Numbered from the stretch's first letter, positions 42,807 to 51,648 are shown. The stretch: 64,000 bases of DNA from Streptomyces sp. CC0208 (GCF_003443735.1 NZ_CP031969.1:3782001-3846000); one strand, 5' to 3'. A program made the numbers and translations. Notes: a model not told the origin generated them from the letters alone.

Positions 42807-43909
42807 GCGACGACCTCCTTGTTCTCCTGGGCCTTGTTCTGCTGGGCGGCCAGCAGGGACGCGTGGGTGGGAGCCTCCGGCACATCGGCCGGGCGGCCCG
42901 CCGCGAACTCCTTGCGCAACACCGGTACGACCTCCTCGCCGAGCAGGTCGAGCTGCTCCAGGACCGTCTTCAGGGGCAGTCCGGCGTGGTCGAGCAGGAA
43001 CAGCTGGCGCTGATAGTCCCCGGCGTACTCGCGGAACTTCAGCGTCTTCTCGATGACCTGCTCCGGGGAACCGACGGTCAGCGGGGTCTGCTCGGTGAAG
43101 TCCTCCAGGGAGGGCCCGTGCCCGTACACCGGCGCGACGTCGAAGTACGGCCGGAACTCCTTCACCGCGTCCTGCGAGTTGCGGCGCATGAACACCTGGC
43201 CGCCGAGCCCGACGATCGCCTGCTCGGCCGTGCCGTGCCCGTAGTGGGCGTACCGGGCCCGGTACAGCTCGACCATCCGCTTGGTGTGGTCGGCCGGCCA
43301 GAAGATGTTGTTGTGGAAGAAGCCGTCACCGTAGTAGGCGGCCTGCTCGGCGATCTCGGGAGACCGGATGGACCCGTGCCAGACGAACGGCGCCACCCCG
43401 TCCAGCGGCCGGGGCGTGGAGGTGAACCCCTGCAACGGCGTCCGGAACTTCCCCTCCCAGTTCACGACGTCCTCGCGCCACAGCCGGCGAAGCAGGGCGT
43501 AGTTCTCGATGGCGAGGTTGATGCCCTCGCGGATGTCCTTGCCGAACCAGGGGTAGACCGGCCCGGTGTTCCCGCGGCCCATCATCAGGTCGACGCGGCC
43601 GTCGGCCAGGTGCTGGAGCATCGCGAAGTCCTCGGCGATCTTCACCGGGTCGTTCGTGGTGATCAGCGTGGTCGAGGTCGAGAGGATGAGCTTCTCGGTC
43701 CGCGCCGCGATGTACCCGAGCATGGTGGTCGGCGACGACGGCACGAACGGCGGGTTGTGGTGCTCACCGGTCGCGAAGACGTCGAGCCCGACCTCCTCGG
43801 CCTTCAGCGCGATGGCGACCATGGCCTTGATCCGCTCGCGCTCGGTCGGCGTACGGCCGGTCGTCGGGTCCGGCGTGACATCACCGACGCTGAAGATCCC
43901 GAACTGCAT
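42803..43909 (-). CDS. LLM-class flavin-dependent oxidoreductase (CE1758 type)
   Basis: A 368-residue luciferase-like (beta/alpha)8 monooxygenase. The family pattern is clear: EVGLDVFATGEHHNPPF, LILSTSTTLITTNDPVKIAE, and GRVDLMMGRGNTGPVYPW. It works as a two-component system with the FMN reductase encoded immediately downstream. The substrate is unknown. A dyad GTTGA-ACCG-TCAAC next to TATAGT lies about 20 bp upstream of the start and suggests repressor control, but no regulator gene is adjacent. Confidence 0.93.
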   Translation of the reverse strand: MQFGIFSVGDVTPDPTTGRTPTERERIKAMVAIALKAEEVGLDVFATGEHHNPPFVPSSPTTMLGYIAARTEKLILSTSTTLITTNDPVKIAEDFAMLQHLADGRVDLMMGRGNTGPVYPWFGKDIREGINLAIENYALLRRLWREDVVNWEGKFRTPLQGFTSTPRPLDGVAPFVWHGSIRSPEIAEQAAYYGDGFFHNNIFWPADHTKRMVELYRARYAHYGHGTAEQAIVGLGGQVFMRRNSQDAVKEFRPYFDVAPVYGHGPSLEDFTEQTPLTVGSPEQVIEKTLKFREYAGDYQRQLFLLDHAGLPLKTVLEQLDLLGEEVVPVLRKEFAAGRPADVPEAPTHASLLAAQQNKAQENKEVVA

Positions 43910-43929
43910 GGTCGCTCACCCTCCAGGTT

Positions 43930-43947
43930 GTTGACGGTTCAACTATA
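43930..43947 (-). promoter_or_regulatory. Promoter region with dyad for the LLM/FMN-reductase operon
   Basis: On the minus strand TATAGT (43947-43942) directly precedes and overlaps the dyad GTTGA-ACCG-TCAAC (43943-43930), 21 bp before the LLM start. The form resembles MarR-type operators. No convincing -35 box is seen. Confidence 0.5.
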
Positions 43948-43994
43948 ACCGCGTACCCGGAGAACGAGACCCGACCCCCACCTATTCCCACCCC

Positions 43995-44024
43995 AGGGTC
44001 GTGGGGACCTGCGCGACAAGCCCC
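43995..44024 (+). repeat. Dispersed intergenic repeat, copy 4
   Basis: AGGGTCGTGGGGACCTGCGCG followed by ACAAGCCCCA, a variant of the element at 6246 and 39882. It lies in the 224-bp gap between the LLM gene and the DoxX gene. Confidence 0.55.
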
Positions 44025-44133
44025 ACCGACCCGGGACCCGGCTCCGAAAAAAATCCGGCCGGGCTGTCACACTCCCGCTCCGCCCCGGGTCAACCCCGTG
44101 AAACCGATGACCCGGAGCTCGAAGGAGCCACTC

Positions 44134-44472
44134 ATGTCCGTCGCCCACACCGTCGTCACCCTGCTCGCCGCCGCCATGGCGGGCTACTCCGGCACCGTCG
44201 TCCTCACCCGCGCCGACTGGATCGTCAAGGCCCTCACCGACTACGGCGTCCCCCGCACCTGGTGGAACCTGCTCGGCGCGGCCAAGATCGCCGGCGCGGT
44301 GGGCCTCCTGGCCGGCCTCTTCCTGCCGTACGTCGGCCTCGCGGCCGGCATCGGCCTGGTCCTCTACTTCACCGGAGCCGCCGTGACCGTGGCCCGCGCC
44401 CACTGGTACAGCCACATCCCGTTCCCGCTCGTCTACGCGGCCCCGGTGGTCGCGGCGCTGGCCCTGGCCTGA
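44134..44472 (+). CDS. DoxX-like small membrane protein
   Basis: A 112-residue protein of four membrane helices. The pattern (GYSGTVVLTRADWIVKALTD, VPRTWWNLLGAAKIAGAVGL, LVLYFTGAAVTVARAHWY) fits the DoxX family, membrane parts of quinone-linked or redox systems whose exact role in Streptomyces is unclear. The ATG follows GAAGGAG; an upstream in-frame start at 44098 is less likely. It converges on the quinone oxidoreductase gene 34 bp away. Confidence 0.85.
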   Translation: MSVAHTVVTLLAAAMAGYSGTVVLTRADWIVKALTDYGVPRTWWNLLGAAKIAGAVGLLAGLFLPYVGLAAGIGLVLYFTGAAVTVARAHWYSHIPFPLVYAAPVVAALALA

Positions 44473-44506
44473 AGAACGCCCAGGCCCCCCTCCGGCGGCT
44501 CAGTCG

Positions 44507-45394
44507 CTAGGGCACCAGCACGAGCCGCCCCCGCACCCCGCCCTCCTCCAGCCGGGCGTGCGCCTTGGACACCGCGTCCAGGGCGTACGTCTCGGCCACC
44601 CGCAACGTCAGCGCCCCCTCGTCCACCAGCCCCGCCAGCTCGGCGAGCCGCGCCCCGTCCGCCTCCACCGCGACGGACGCCGTCCGCACCCCGCGCACCG
44701 ACCCGGGATGCGCCCCGGGCAGTACGCCGACATAGGCACCCCCGTCCCGCACCCGCTCCAGCACCGCCTCACCGAGCACCGCCGCGTCCAGCACGGCGTC
44801 GAAGGTCCCGGCAGCGGCGGTGGTCGTGAACTCCCGGGCCCCCAGGGACCGTACGAACTCCTCGTCCCCCTCCCGGGCCAGCCCGGTCACCGACACCCCC
44901 TGGCGCGCGGCCAGTTGGACGGCGAACCCTCCCACCGCGCCCGCCGCCCCGGTGACCAGCAACGACTGCCCCTCGGTCAACTCCAGCAGATCCAGGGCCT
45001 GTGCGGCGGTCAGCGCGTTCAGCGGCAGCGTGGCCGCGTGCACCGCGTCGGCCGTGGCCGGCGCCTTGGCCACCGCGTCCGTGTCGACGACGACGTACTC
45101 GGCGTGCGTGCCCAGGGTCTTGGCCACACCGCCGTGCAGCGCGACCACCTCGTCCCCGACGCTCCACACCGTCCCGACACCCACCGCGTCCACGGTCCCC
45201 GCGACATCCCAGCCGAACCCGATCTGCTTGCCCGCCCCGCCGAAGAAACCCGTCCTGACACCCAGGTCCACCGGGTTCAGCGCGGCCCCGGCGACCTTGA
45301 TCCGCACCTGCCGGGCCCCCGGCTCGGGCAGTTCGCTCTCCACCACCTCCACGGCCTCGGGCCCGCCGAAGGTCCTCACCACAGCTGCACGCAT
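44507..45394 (-). CDS. NADP-dependent quinone oxidoreductase (zinc-free MDR type)
   Basis: A 295-residue medium-chain reductase. N-terminal GroES-like part (VKVAGAALNPVDLGVRTGFF, GWDVAGTVDAVG) and nucleotide-binding part with VTGAAGAVGGFAVQLAARQG. The catalytic zinc ligands are absent, as in quinone reductases. ATG at 45394 is chosen because AGGGAG lies 8 bp upstream. It is divergent from an HxlR-type regulator, the qor/QorR arrangement known in actinobacteria, so it likely answers quinone or thiol stress. Confidence 0.9.
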   Translation of the reverse strand: MRAAVVRTFGGPEAVEVVESELPEPGARQVRIKVAGAALNPVDLGVRTGFFGGAGKQIGFGWDVAGTVDAVGVGTVWSVGDEVVALHGGVAKTLGTHAEYVVVDTDAVAKAPATADAVHAATLPLNALTAAQALDLLELTEGQSLLVTGAAGAVGGFAVQLAARQGVSVTGLAREGDEEFVRSLGAREFTTTAAAGTFDAVLDAAVLGEAVLERVRDGGAYVGVLPGAHPGSVRGVRTASVAVEADGARLAELAGLVDEGALTLRVAETYALDAVSKAHARLEEGGVRGRLVLVP

Positions 45395-45462
45395 GACTGA
45401 ATGCTCCCTATAGGTCACTGTTCGCGCCGGTATCTCCGCCGCTGCAGCAACCCTAGGAAGAG

Positions 45463-45483
45463 CTACTATCTATTCGGAAGTAG
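45463..45483. promoter_or_regulatory. Inverted repeat between the oxidoreductase and HxlR genes
   Basis: CTACT-ATCTATTCGGA-AGTAG lies 37 bp before the HxlR ATG and 69 bp before the oxidoreductase start. Position and form fit an operator for the HxlR regulator controlling both genes. Confidence 0.55.
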
Positions 45484-45519
45484 TTACCTGAAGGTGCCTA
45501 CGTACCCCGGAGGTGAGCC

Positions 45520-45921
45520 ATGCCGACCATGACGGCGGCCCAACGGCGCGAGCAGGCACGCGCCGAGTACGACGCGTTCATCAAGGGCTGCCCCACCAAC
45601 CAGCTCCTGGACCGGCTCAGCGACAAGTGGGTCAGCCTCGTCGTCGCGGCCCTCTCCACCGGCCCCATGCGCTACAGCGACCTCAGCCGCAAGATCGCCG
45701 GCGTCAGCCCCAAGATGCTCACCCAGACCCTGCGCTCCCTGGAGCGCGACGGCATCCTGACGCGCACCGTCACCCCCTCCGTCCCGGTCCGCGTCGACTA
45801 CGCCCTGACCCCCCTGGGCAGCAGCCTGGCCGGCCTGCTCACCGCGGTGAAGGCCTGGGCGGAGACCCACATCGAGGAAGTCCACGAGGCACGGGAACGC
45901 TACGACGGCACGACCGACTGA
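45520..45921 (+). CDS. HxlR/DUF24-family redox-sensing repressor (QorR-like)
   Basis: A 133-residue winged-helix regulator (RLSDKWVSLVVAALSTGPMR, then YSDLSRKIAGVSPKMLTQTL). The single conserved N-terminal cysteine of redox-sensing members is present in KGCPTNQLLDRL (C24). In such proteins oxidation or quinone attack on this cysteine releases DNA. It is divergent from the quinone oxidoreductase it probably controls. GGAGGTGAG ribosome site. Confidence 0.9.
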   Translation: MPTMTAAQRREQARAEYDAFIKGCPTNQLLDRLSDKWVSLVVAALSTGPMRYSDLSRKIAGVSPKMLTQTLRSLERDGILTRTVTPSVPVRVDYALTPLGSSLAGLLTAVKAWAETHIEEVHEARERYDGTTD

Positions 45922-45931
45922 CGTCGGCCCG

Positions 45932-46423
45932 TCAGAAGTAGTACTGGTCCCCGCTGTCCAGCACCAGCACCTGCTGCAGGTCGTTCTCCCGGTTCCGGTC
46001 CACCGTCCCGCCGTTCCACACCGTGTCGATCTCCAGCAGCACCTCCGACGGCGCCCCCCGCAACCGCACCCGCATCGCGACCCGCTCCCCCACCCCGTCC
46101 GCCGCCAGCGCCCCCACCCGGCACAGCACCACCCGCTCCGCCGACCGCGCACACCCCTGCGGCAACGCCTGCTCGTCCACGAGCGGCTCGGACCACTGCA
46201 GCCGTACGGTCGCGTCCGGCACCGCGGCGGGTCCGTGATTGTGCGGCGTGAACCGCACGTCCACCATGCCCCCGGCCAGGGACGCGGCCCCGTGATAGGC
46301 CAGATCCGCCTCGGGCCCGGGCGCCCCGGCCCCGCCGACGGCCACCGCCGTACCCCCGCCCACCACCACCGCGGCCACCGCGACCACCGCACCCGCCACC
46401 GCACGCACCCGCAGACCCCGCAT
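45932..46423 (-). CDS. Secreted hypothetical protein, beta-rich
   Basis: 163 residues. A signal peptide (VAGAVVAVAAVVVGGGTAVA) is followed by one domain with the look of a DUF11-like immunoglobulin fold: GGMVDVRFTPHNHGPAAVPD, then ATVRLQWSEPL, and a closing NRENDLQQVLVLDSGD. Two cysteines (QGCARS, VLCRVG) may pair. ATG at 46423 is set by GAGGAG 8 bp upstream. Function unknown; such proteins are often surface exposed. Confidence 0.75.
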   Translation of the reverse strand: MRGLRVRAVAGAVVAVAAVVVGGGTAVAVGGAGAPGPEADLAYHGAASLAGGMVDVRFTPHNHGPAAVPDATVRLQWSEPLVDEQALPQGCARSAERVVLCRVGALAADGVGERVAMRVRLRGAPSEVLLEIDTVWNGGTVDRNRENDLQQVLVLDSGDQYYF

Positions 46424-46553
46424 GCCACCCACTCCTCGCTCCAGCCGCCCGAACCTCCGCGGTCGCAGGGATGTATCCCACGTATGGCGAACGACAGGCG
46501 CCCTCCATCAGGTGACACGGGCCCCAGCGAGGCGGCGTGCGAAGCTGGACCCC

Positions 46554-46889
46554 ATGCTCGTAGCCCGCTCCGCCGCCCTCTTCGTCGTAGCCGCCCTCTT
46601 CGAGATCGGTGGCGCCTGGCTGGTCTGGCAGGGCGTACGGGAGCACCGCGGCTGGATGTGGACCGCGGGCGGCGTCCTCGCCCTCGGCGCCTACGGCTTC
46701 GTCGCCACCTTCCAGCCCGACGCCCACTTCGGCCGCATCCTCGCCGCGTACGGCGGCATCTTCGTGGCCGGCTCGATCCTGTGGGGCATGGCCGCCGACG
46801 GCTACCGCCCCGACCGCTGGGACCTCACGGGCGCACTGATCTGCCTCGCGGGCATGGCAGTGATCATGTACGCCCCGCGGGGTGACTGA
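46554..46889 (+). CDS. YnfA/UPF0060-family membrane protein
   Basis: A 111-residue four-helix protein. The family pattern is good (LFVVAALFEIGGAWLVWQGV, YGFVATFQPDAHFGRILAAY, GGIFVAGSILWG). These proteins resemble small multidrug resistance transporters, and some homologues have been linked to export of toxic cations, but function is not settled. ATG at 46554 is set by family length. Convergent with the SnoaL-like gene. Confidence 0.92.
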   Translation: MLVARSAALFVVAALFEIGGAWLVWQGVREHRGWMWTAGGVLALGAYGFVATFQPDAHFGRILAAYGGIFVAGSILWGMAADGYRPDRWDLTGALICLAGMAVIMYAPRGD

Positions 46890-46899
46890 GCGGTCGTGC

Positions 46900-47331
46900 T
46901 CAAGGAGTCTCGTCGGGCAGCAGCCCCAGCTGCCCCAGGAACTCCATCTCGTCGAAGTAGAGCCGGTAGTCGACGATCCGCCCGTCCTTCACAGTGGCGA
47001 TGTCCACGCCACGGACCCGGACCTCCTTCTGGGTTGCGGGCAGCGTCTCACCGGTGGGCAGCCGGATCGGCCCGGTGTTCCGTCCGCTGAAGACGCCCTC
47101 GTCGATGGCCGTGTCGCCGCTCTCGTACGCGTGCAGCGTCTCGAACGTGCCGTCGGGGACCATCTCCGTCATCTGCCGCCAGTACTCGACGATGTCGTCG
47201 CGCCCGCGGATCTCCCCCTCGTCGGGCGTGACGGCGACCGCGTCCTGCGCGTACAGGTCGGCGATGACCTTCAGATCCGGGTGCGTGACCGCCTCGGTGA
47301 GCCGGTCCATGACCTCGCGCGCTTCTCCCAT
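46900..47331 (-). CDS. SnoaL/NTF2-like protein
   Basis: A 143-residue cone-shaped alpha+beta barrel protein (LTEAVTHPDLKVIADLYAQD, GRDDIVEYWRQMTEMVPDGT, DIATVKDGRIVDYRLYFDEM). The fold includes polyketide cyclases, limonene-epoxide-hydrolase-like enzymes and many binding proteins. No secondary-metabolite gene is close by, so the role is open. Confidence 0.85.
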   Translation of the reverse strand: MGEAREVMDRLTEAVTHPDLKVIADLYAQDAVAVTPDEGEIRGRDDIVEYWRQMTEMVPDGTFETLHAYESGDTAIDEGVFSGRNTGPIRLPTGETLPATQKEVRVRGVDIATVKDGRIVDYRLYFDEMEFLGQLGLLPDETP

Positions 47332-47465
47332 GATCCACCTCCGCGTGTCAGGGGATCACCCACCTCATTTTCCCACCGGACCGCGATCCGGACCCCCGCA
47401 GAGGAAGACCCGGCGCCCGCCTATCCTGGCGGAAGCCCGTCACCCGACCGTCCGAGGAGCAGCTC

Positions 47466-48242
47466 ATGGCATCCGCCGCCCCGTCCCCCGCGTCCCGGAT
47501 CGCGATCGTCACCGGGGCGAGCAGCGGAATCGGCGCGGCGACCGCACGGCAGCTCGCCGCGGCCGGCTACCGCGTCGTCCTGACCGCCCGCCGCAAGGAC
47601 CGCATCGAGGCGCTCGCGGAGGAGATCAACGCGGCGGGCCACCAGGCGACGGCCTACCAGCTGGACGTGACGGACCGCGCGGCGGTCGACGAGTTCGCCA
47701 CCGCCTTCAAGACGGTCGGCGTCCTCGTGAACAACGCGGGCGGAGCCCTCGGCGCCGACCCGGTGGCCACCGGCGACCCGGCCGACTGGCGCACGATGTA
47801 CGAGACGAACGTCATCGGCACCCTCAACCTCACCCAGGCCCTCCTCCCCAAGCTCGACGCGAGCGGCGACGGCACGGTCGTCGTGGTCTCCTCGACCGCC
47901 GGCCACGGCACCTACGAGGGCGGCGGCGGCTATGTCGCCGCCAAGCACGGCGCCCACGTCATCGCCGAGACCCTGCGCCTGGAGATCGTCGGCCGCCCGG
48001 TCCGCGTGATCGAGATCGCGCCCGGCATGGTCAAGACCGACGAGTTCGCCCTGACCCGCTTCGGCGGCGACCAGGAGAAGGCGGAGAGGGTCTACCAGGG
48101 TGTCGCCGAACCCCTGACGGCCGACGACGTGGCCGACACCATCACCTGGGCGGTGACCCGCCCCAGCCACGTCAACGTCGACCTCCTGGTCCTGCGCCCC
48201 CGCGCCCAGGCCTCCAACACCAAGGTCCACCGCGACCTGTGA
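47466..48242 (+). CDS. Short-chain dehydrogenase/reductase (YdfG-like)
   Basis: A 258-residue NAD(P)-dependent oxidoreductase. The Rossmann motif is VTGASSGIGAATARQLA, then NNAGG, catalytic serine in VVSSTAGHG and the YxxxK pair in GYVAAKHG. The arginine-rich turn after strand 2 (TARRKDR) suggests NADP. It resembles the YdfG/serine 3-dehydrogenase class of 3-hydroxyacid reductases. A GAGGAGCAG ribosome site lies before the ATG. A tiny membrane protein gene overlaps its stop. Confidence 0.93.
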   Translation: MASAAPSPASRIAIVTGASSGIGAATARQLAAAGYRVVLTARRKDRIEALAEEINAAGHQATAYQLDVTDRAAVDEFATAFKTVGVLVNNAGGALGADPVATGDPADWRTMYETNVIGTLNLTQALLPKLDASGDGTVVVVSSTAGHGTYEGGGGYVAAKHGAHVIAETLRLEIVGRPVRVIEIAPGMVKTDEFALTRFGGDQEKAERVYQGVAEPLTADDVADTITWAVTRPSHVNVDLLVLRPRAQASNTKVHRDL

Positions 48243-48364
48243 CCCGCGACGGGAAGGACCCCCACGACGAACGCCACATGTGGTGGTGGCTCGCCTACTT
48301 CCTCTTCGGCATCCACATCGTGGCGTTCGTCATGATCTACGCGGTGACCCACGCGCCGAAGTGA
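48239..48364 (+). CDS. Tiny single-pass membrane protein, 41 residues
   Basis: GTG at 48239 overlaps the SDR stop (GTGA) and opens a frame to TGA at 48362. The product has a charged N-terminus (TRDGKDPHDERH) and one strongly hydrophobic helix (MWWWLAYFLFGIHIVAFVMI, then YAVTHAPK). Translational coupling, high third-position G+C and the clear membrane helix support a real gene. An internal ATG at 48278 would give 28 residues. Family and function not recognised. Confidence 0.6.
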   Translation: MTRDGKDPHDERHMWWWLAYFLFGIHIVAFVMIYAVTHAPK

Positions 48365-48371
48365 GCGCGGC

Positions 48372-49565
48372 TCAGCCCTTCACACAGACGACCTGCTTCA
48401 GCTTCGCCACGACCTCCACCAGGTCCCGCTGCTGGTCGATGACCTGGTCGATCGACTTGTAGGCACCCGGGATCTCGTCCACGACACCGGAGTCCTTACG
48501 ACACTCCACGCCCCGCGTCTGCTCCTCCAGGTCCCGCGTCGAGAACCGCCGCTTGGCCGCGTTACGACTCATGCGCCGACCCGCGCCGTGCGAGGCCGAG
48601 TTGAAGGCCTTCTCGTTGCCGAGACCCTTCACGATGTACGACCCGGTCCCCATGGAGCCCGGGATGATGCCGTACTCGCCGGAACCGGCCCGGATCGCGC
48701 CCTTGCGGGTCACGAGCAGGTCCATCCCGTCGTAGCGCTCCTCGGCCACGTAGTTGTGGTGCGCGCTGATCTCCTGCTCGAAGGTCGGCTTCGCCTTCTT
48801 GAACTCCTTGCGGACCACGTCCTTGAGGAGCGCCATCATGATCGTGCGGTTGTACTTGGCGTACTCCTGCGCCCAGAACAGGTCGTTGCGGTACGCCGCC
48901 ATCTGCGGGGTCTGCGCGATGAAGACGGCCAGGTCGCGGTCGACCAGCCCCTGGTTGTGCGGGAGCTTCTGGGCCACGCCGATGTGATGCTCGGCCAGCT
49001 CCTTGCCGATGTTCCGGGAACCGGAGTGCAGCATCAGCCAGACAGAACCGGTTGTATCCGTGCACACTTCGACAAAGTGATTTCCGGATCCAAGCGTTCC
49101 CATCTGCTTTCCAGCACGTTCGTGACGGAACTTCACCGCATCCGCCACCCCCTCGAACCGCCCCCAGAAGTCGTCCCACCCAGCAGTCGCCAGCCCATGG
49201 AACCGCCCCGGCTCGACGGGACTGTCATGCATCCCCCGCCCCACCGGAATCGCCTGCTCGATCTTCGACCGCAGCCGGGACAGGTCCCCCGGCAGGTCGT
49301 TCGCGGTGAGGGACGTCTTCACGGCCGACATCCCGCAGCCGATGTCCACCCCCACCGCCGCCGGGCACACCGCACCCTGCATCGCGATGACGGACCCGAC
49401 CGTCGCGCCCTTGCCGTAGTGCACGTCCGGCATCACGGCGAGGCCCTTGATCCACGGCAGGGTCGCGACGTTGCGCAGCTGCTGCAGGGCCACGTCCTCG
49501 ACGGTCGCCGGGTCGGTCCACATACGGATCGGGACCTTGGCGCCCGGCATCTCCACGTACGACAT
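48372..49565 (-). CDS. rtcB: RNA-splicing ligase RtcB
   Basis: A 397-residue GTP- and Mn-dependent ligase that joins 2',3'-cyclic phosphate (or 3'-phosphate) and 5'-OH RNA ends. Family blocks: MPDVHYGKGATVGSVIAM, metal-binding GVDIGCGM, GSGNHFVEV, and NSASHGAGRRMSR, which holds the guanylylated histidine. ATG at 49565 follows GAGGAC. No archease gene or rtcR-type activator is adjacent. It may take part in tRNA or rRNA repair after stress. Confidence 0.95.
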   Translation of the reverse strand: MSYVEMPGAKVPIRMWTDPATVEDVALQQLRNVATLPWIKGLAVMPDVHYGKGATVGSVIAMQGAVCPAAVGVDIGCGMSAVKTSLTANDLPGDLSRLRSKIEQAIPVGRGMHDSPVEPGRFHGLATAGWDDFWGRFEGVADAVKFRHERAGKQMGTLGSGNHFVEVCTDTTGSVWLMLHSGSRNIGKELAEHHIGVAQKLPHNQGLVDRDLAVFIAQTPQMAAYRNDLFWAQEYAKYNRTIMMALLKDVVRKEFKKAKPTFEQEISAHHNYVAEERYDGMDLLVTRKGAIRAGSGEYGIIPGSMGTGSYIVKGLGNEKAFNSASHGAGRRMSRNAAKRRFSTRDLEEQTRGVECRKDSGVVDEIPGAYKSIDQVIDQQRDLVEVVAKLKQVVCVKG

Positions 49566-49769
49566 ATCGTCCTCATTCCCCCGGAAAACATCAGAAGTCT
49601 CAAAGCGCAAAACCGGTGCCAAGGTCGACGTATGGGATGACGGACCGGCGTTCACGGCAGTGCGTGCGATACACATTGTCTGCTGGGGACGCCCCCGTGC
49701 GGCAAGCGAATAACCTGCGGGGACACTGAGATCCCCACGAGTCGGAGACATTCCGAGAGGAGCCCCACC

Positions 49770-50582
49770 GTGCAGCGGAAGGCCTACGTACCCGGCGTCG
49801 CCGCCCTCCTCGCGGCACTGCTGGCCGGCTGCACCGGCAGCTCCGGTGGCGACGGCACGACGGACGACGCCAACCCCGGCGTCGCCGGCACCGCCTCCGT
49901 CGCCGCCCAGCCCGGCAAGTACCGCACCCTCCCCGAGGCCTGCGGTGTGGTCGGGCAGAGCACCCTCGACACGCTCCTGCCCGGCATCCAGCAGATCGCC
50001 GACGCGGATCAGCGCGCCAGGGCCTACGAGGGCGACGCCACGCTCACCTACGACACCGACCGCAAGGTCGGCTGCCGTTGGAAGGTGGAGGCCACGGACG
50101 CCACCGAGTACCTCTCGATCGACTTCGAGCGCGTGGTGTCGTACGACAACGCGGTCAGCGACGACACTCAGGCGCAGCAACTCTTCGCGCAGGCCGTGGA
50201 GAAGGCCGATCTGCCGGCGGCGACGTCCAGCGCGACCTCGGACGTCGAGGGGAGCGGGACCGCCAGTGCAACGGCCTCCCCGTCGGCCACTCCGAGCGGT
50301 TCCGCGAGTCCGGGTGGTTCGGCCTCCGCCACTCCGTCCGATCTGCAGCCGCGCCTCTTGGACGATCTGGGCGACGAGGCGTTCCTGGACGACGTGGTGG
50401 GCAACTCCGGTTCGACGGCCCGGCAGCGCAAGGTGACTGTGGCGTTCCGCACGTCCAACGTGATCGTGACCATCGAGTACGAGGAGCAGCCGACGACGGT
50501 CGGCGTCACGCCGGACAGCAAGGAAATGCAGGACAACGCCCGGAAACTGGCCTCCCAGCTGGCCGGGTCGCTGTCCGGCTGA
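49770..50582 (+). CDS. DUF3558-type lipoprotein
   Basis: A 270-residue exported lipoprotein with lipobox LLAGC (C21). A Gly/Asp linker leads to a domain with YRTLPEACGVVGQSTLDTLL and DRKVGCRWKV, the DUF3558-like cysteine pair. A low-complexity Ser/Ala/Thr/Pro/Gly segment at about residues 155-192 interrupts the fold before VTVAFRTSNVIVTIEYEE. GTG start with GAGAGGAG. The next gene is a paralogue of the same layout. Function unknown; such lipoproteins are abundant in Actinobacteria. Confidence 0.85.
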   Translation: MQRKAYVPGVAALLAALLAGCTGSSGGDGTTDDANPGVAGTASVAAQPGKYRTLPEACGVVGQSTLDTLLPGIQQIADADQRARAYEGDATLTYDTDRKVGCRWKVEATDATEYLSIDFERVVSYDNAVSDDTQAQQLFAQAVEKADLPAATSSATSDVEGSGTASATASPSATPSGSASPGGSASATPSDLQPRLLDDLGDEAFLDDVVGNSGSTARQRKVTVAFRTSNVIVTIEYEEQPTTVGVTPDSKEMQDNARKLASQLAGSLSG

Positions 50583-50700
50583 GCGCTCCGCACACACCCC
50601 TCACCCGTGCGCACAAGGCGTTCGAAGCTGGACCGCACGGCATCCTCACCGCGTACCGTGGCCCCTCGGACCCGATCCGACGGCAGGAACCACAAGCGTC

Positions 50701-51648
50701 ATGAGTGAAGGAACCATGCAGCGACGAGCAGAGCGTGACCAGGGTGTTCTGGGGGCCCCTCCCACGTCTTTCGGGCAGTGGGGGAGAGCGAAGCGTCTTC
50801 ACCGCGTCCTTGTCTGCGCGGCCGCAGTCCCGGTGATGCTGATCGCCGCCGGCTGCTCCTCCGACTCCGGCTCCGGCGACTCCGGCTCCGGCAGCGGTGG
50901 GGACAAGGCCGCGGGCGCCGGTGCGACGGTGTCGGCCTCCGCGAGTGCGGCGCCCACGGTGCAGGCGGCGGCGTACAAGTCGCTTCCCGAGTCGTGCGGG
51001 GTGCTGTCCTCGAAGACCCTGAAGTCGCTGGTGCCCAAGGCCTCGAAGTCCGGCAAGAAGGGCACGTCGGAGGCGGGTACGCGCGGCAGTTGCTCCTGGA
51101 GCAGCCTCGACAACAACGGCGTGAAGGGCTCTCAGTTCCGCTGGTTGAACGTCTCGCTGCTGCGCTTCGAGTCGGACAGCTCGCGCGGTACGGGCGAGGC
51201 GCAGGCGCAGAAGTACTACGAGCAGCAGATCCAGGACGCCCAGTCGGTGGCGGGTGCGAAGAACGCCAAGTCGCAGGCGGTTTCCGGGACGGGTGACGCG
51301 GCGACGCTGGTGCGTTACGACCTGAAGAAGAAGGAGGGTGCCTTCAAGCAGCAGACGGTCGTCACGCGCGTGGAGAACGTCGTCGTCACCGTCGACTACA
51401 ACGGCGCGGGTCTGGCCGGCGACAAGGCGCCCAGCTCGGACACCCTCGCGAAGCTCGCGGAGCGGGCGGCCAAGGAGACGGTGACCGCGGTGTCGGCGGC
51501 GAACGGCGAGGGTGCGGCGAGCCCGGCCCCCTCGGACTCCGCGTCGGGGTCGAAGGCCCCGTCGAAGTCCGCGGCCCCGTCCAAGTCGGCCACGGAGTCG
51601 GCGTCGAAGTCGGCATCTCCGTCCAAGTCGGCCGCGAAGACGAGCTGA
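50701..51648 (+). CDS. DUF3558-type lipoprotein, second copy
   Basis: A 315-residue paralogue of the preceding protein. The longer N-terminus has a hydrophobic segment and lipobox LIAAGC (C52), a Ser/Gly/Asp linker, then AAYKSLPESCGVLSSKTLKS and GSCSWSSLDN, and the pattern QQTVVTRVENVVVTVDYNGA. The C-terminal 50 residues are a Ser/Ala/Lys/Pro repeat tail (SAAPSKSATESASKSASPSK) that may cross the cell wall. An in-frame ATG at 50716 with a closer GAAGGA site is an alternative start. The tandem pair probably arose by duplication. Confidence 0.83.
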   Translation: MSEGTMQRRAERDQGVLGAPPTSFGQWGRAKRLHRVLVCAAAVPVMLIAAGCSSDSGSGDSGSGSGGDKAAGAGATVSASASAAPTVQAAAYKSLPESCGVLSSKTLKSLVPKASKSGKKGTSEAGTRGSCSWSSLDNNGVKGSQFRWLNVSLLRFESDSSRGTGEAQAQKYYEQQIQDAQSVAGAKNAKSQAVSGTGDAATLVRYDLKKKEGAFKQQTVVTRVENVVVTVDYNGAGLAGDKAPSSDTLAKLAERAAKETVTAVSAANGEGAASPAPSDSASGSKAPSKSAAPSKSATESASKSASPSKSAAKTS

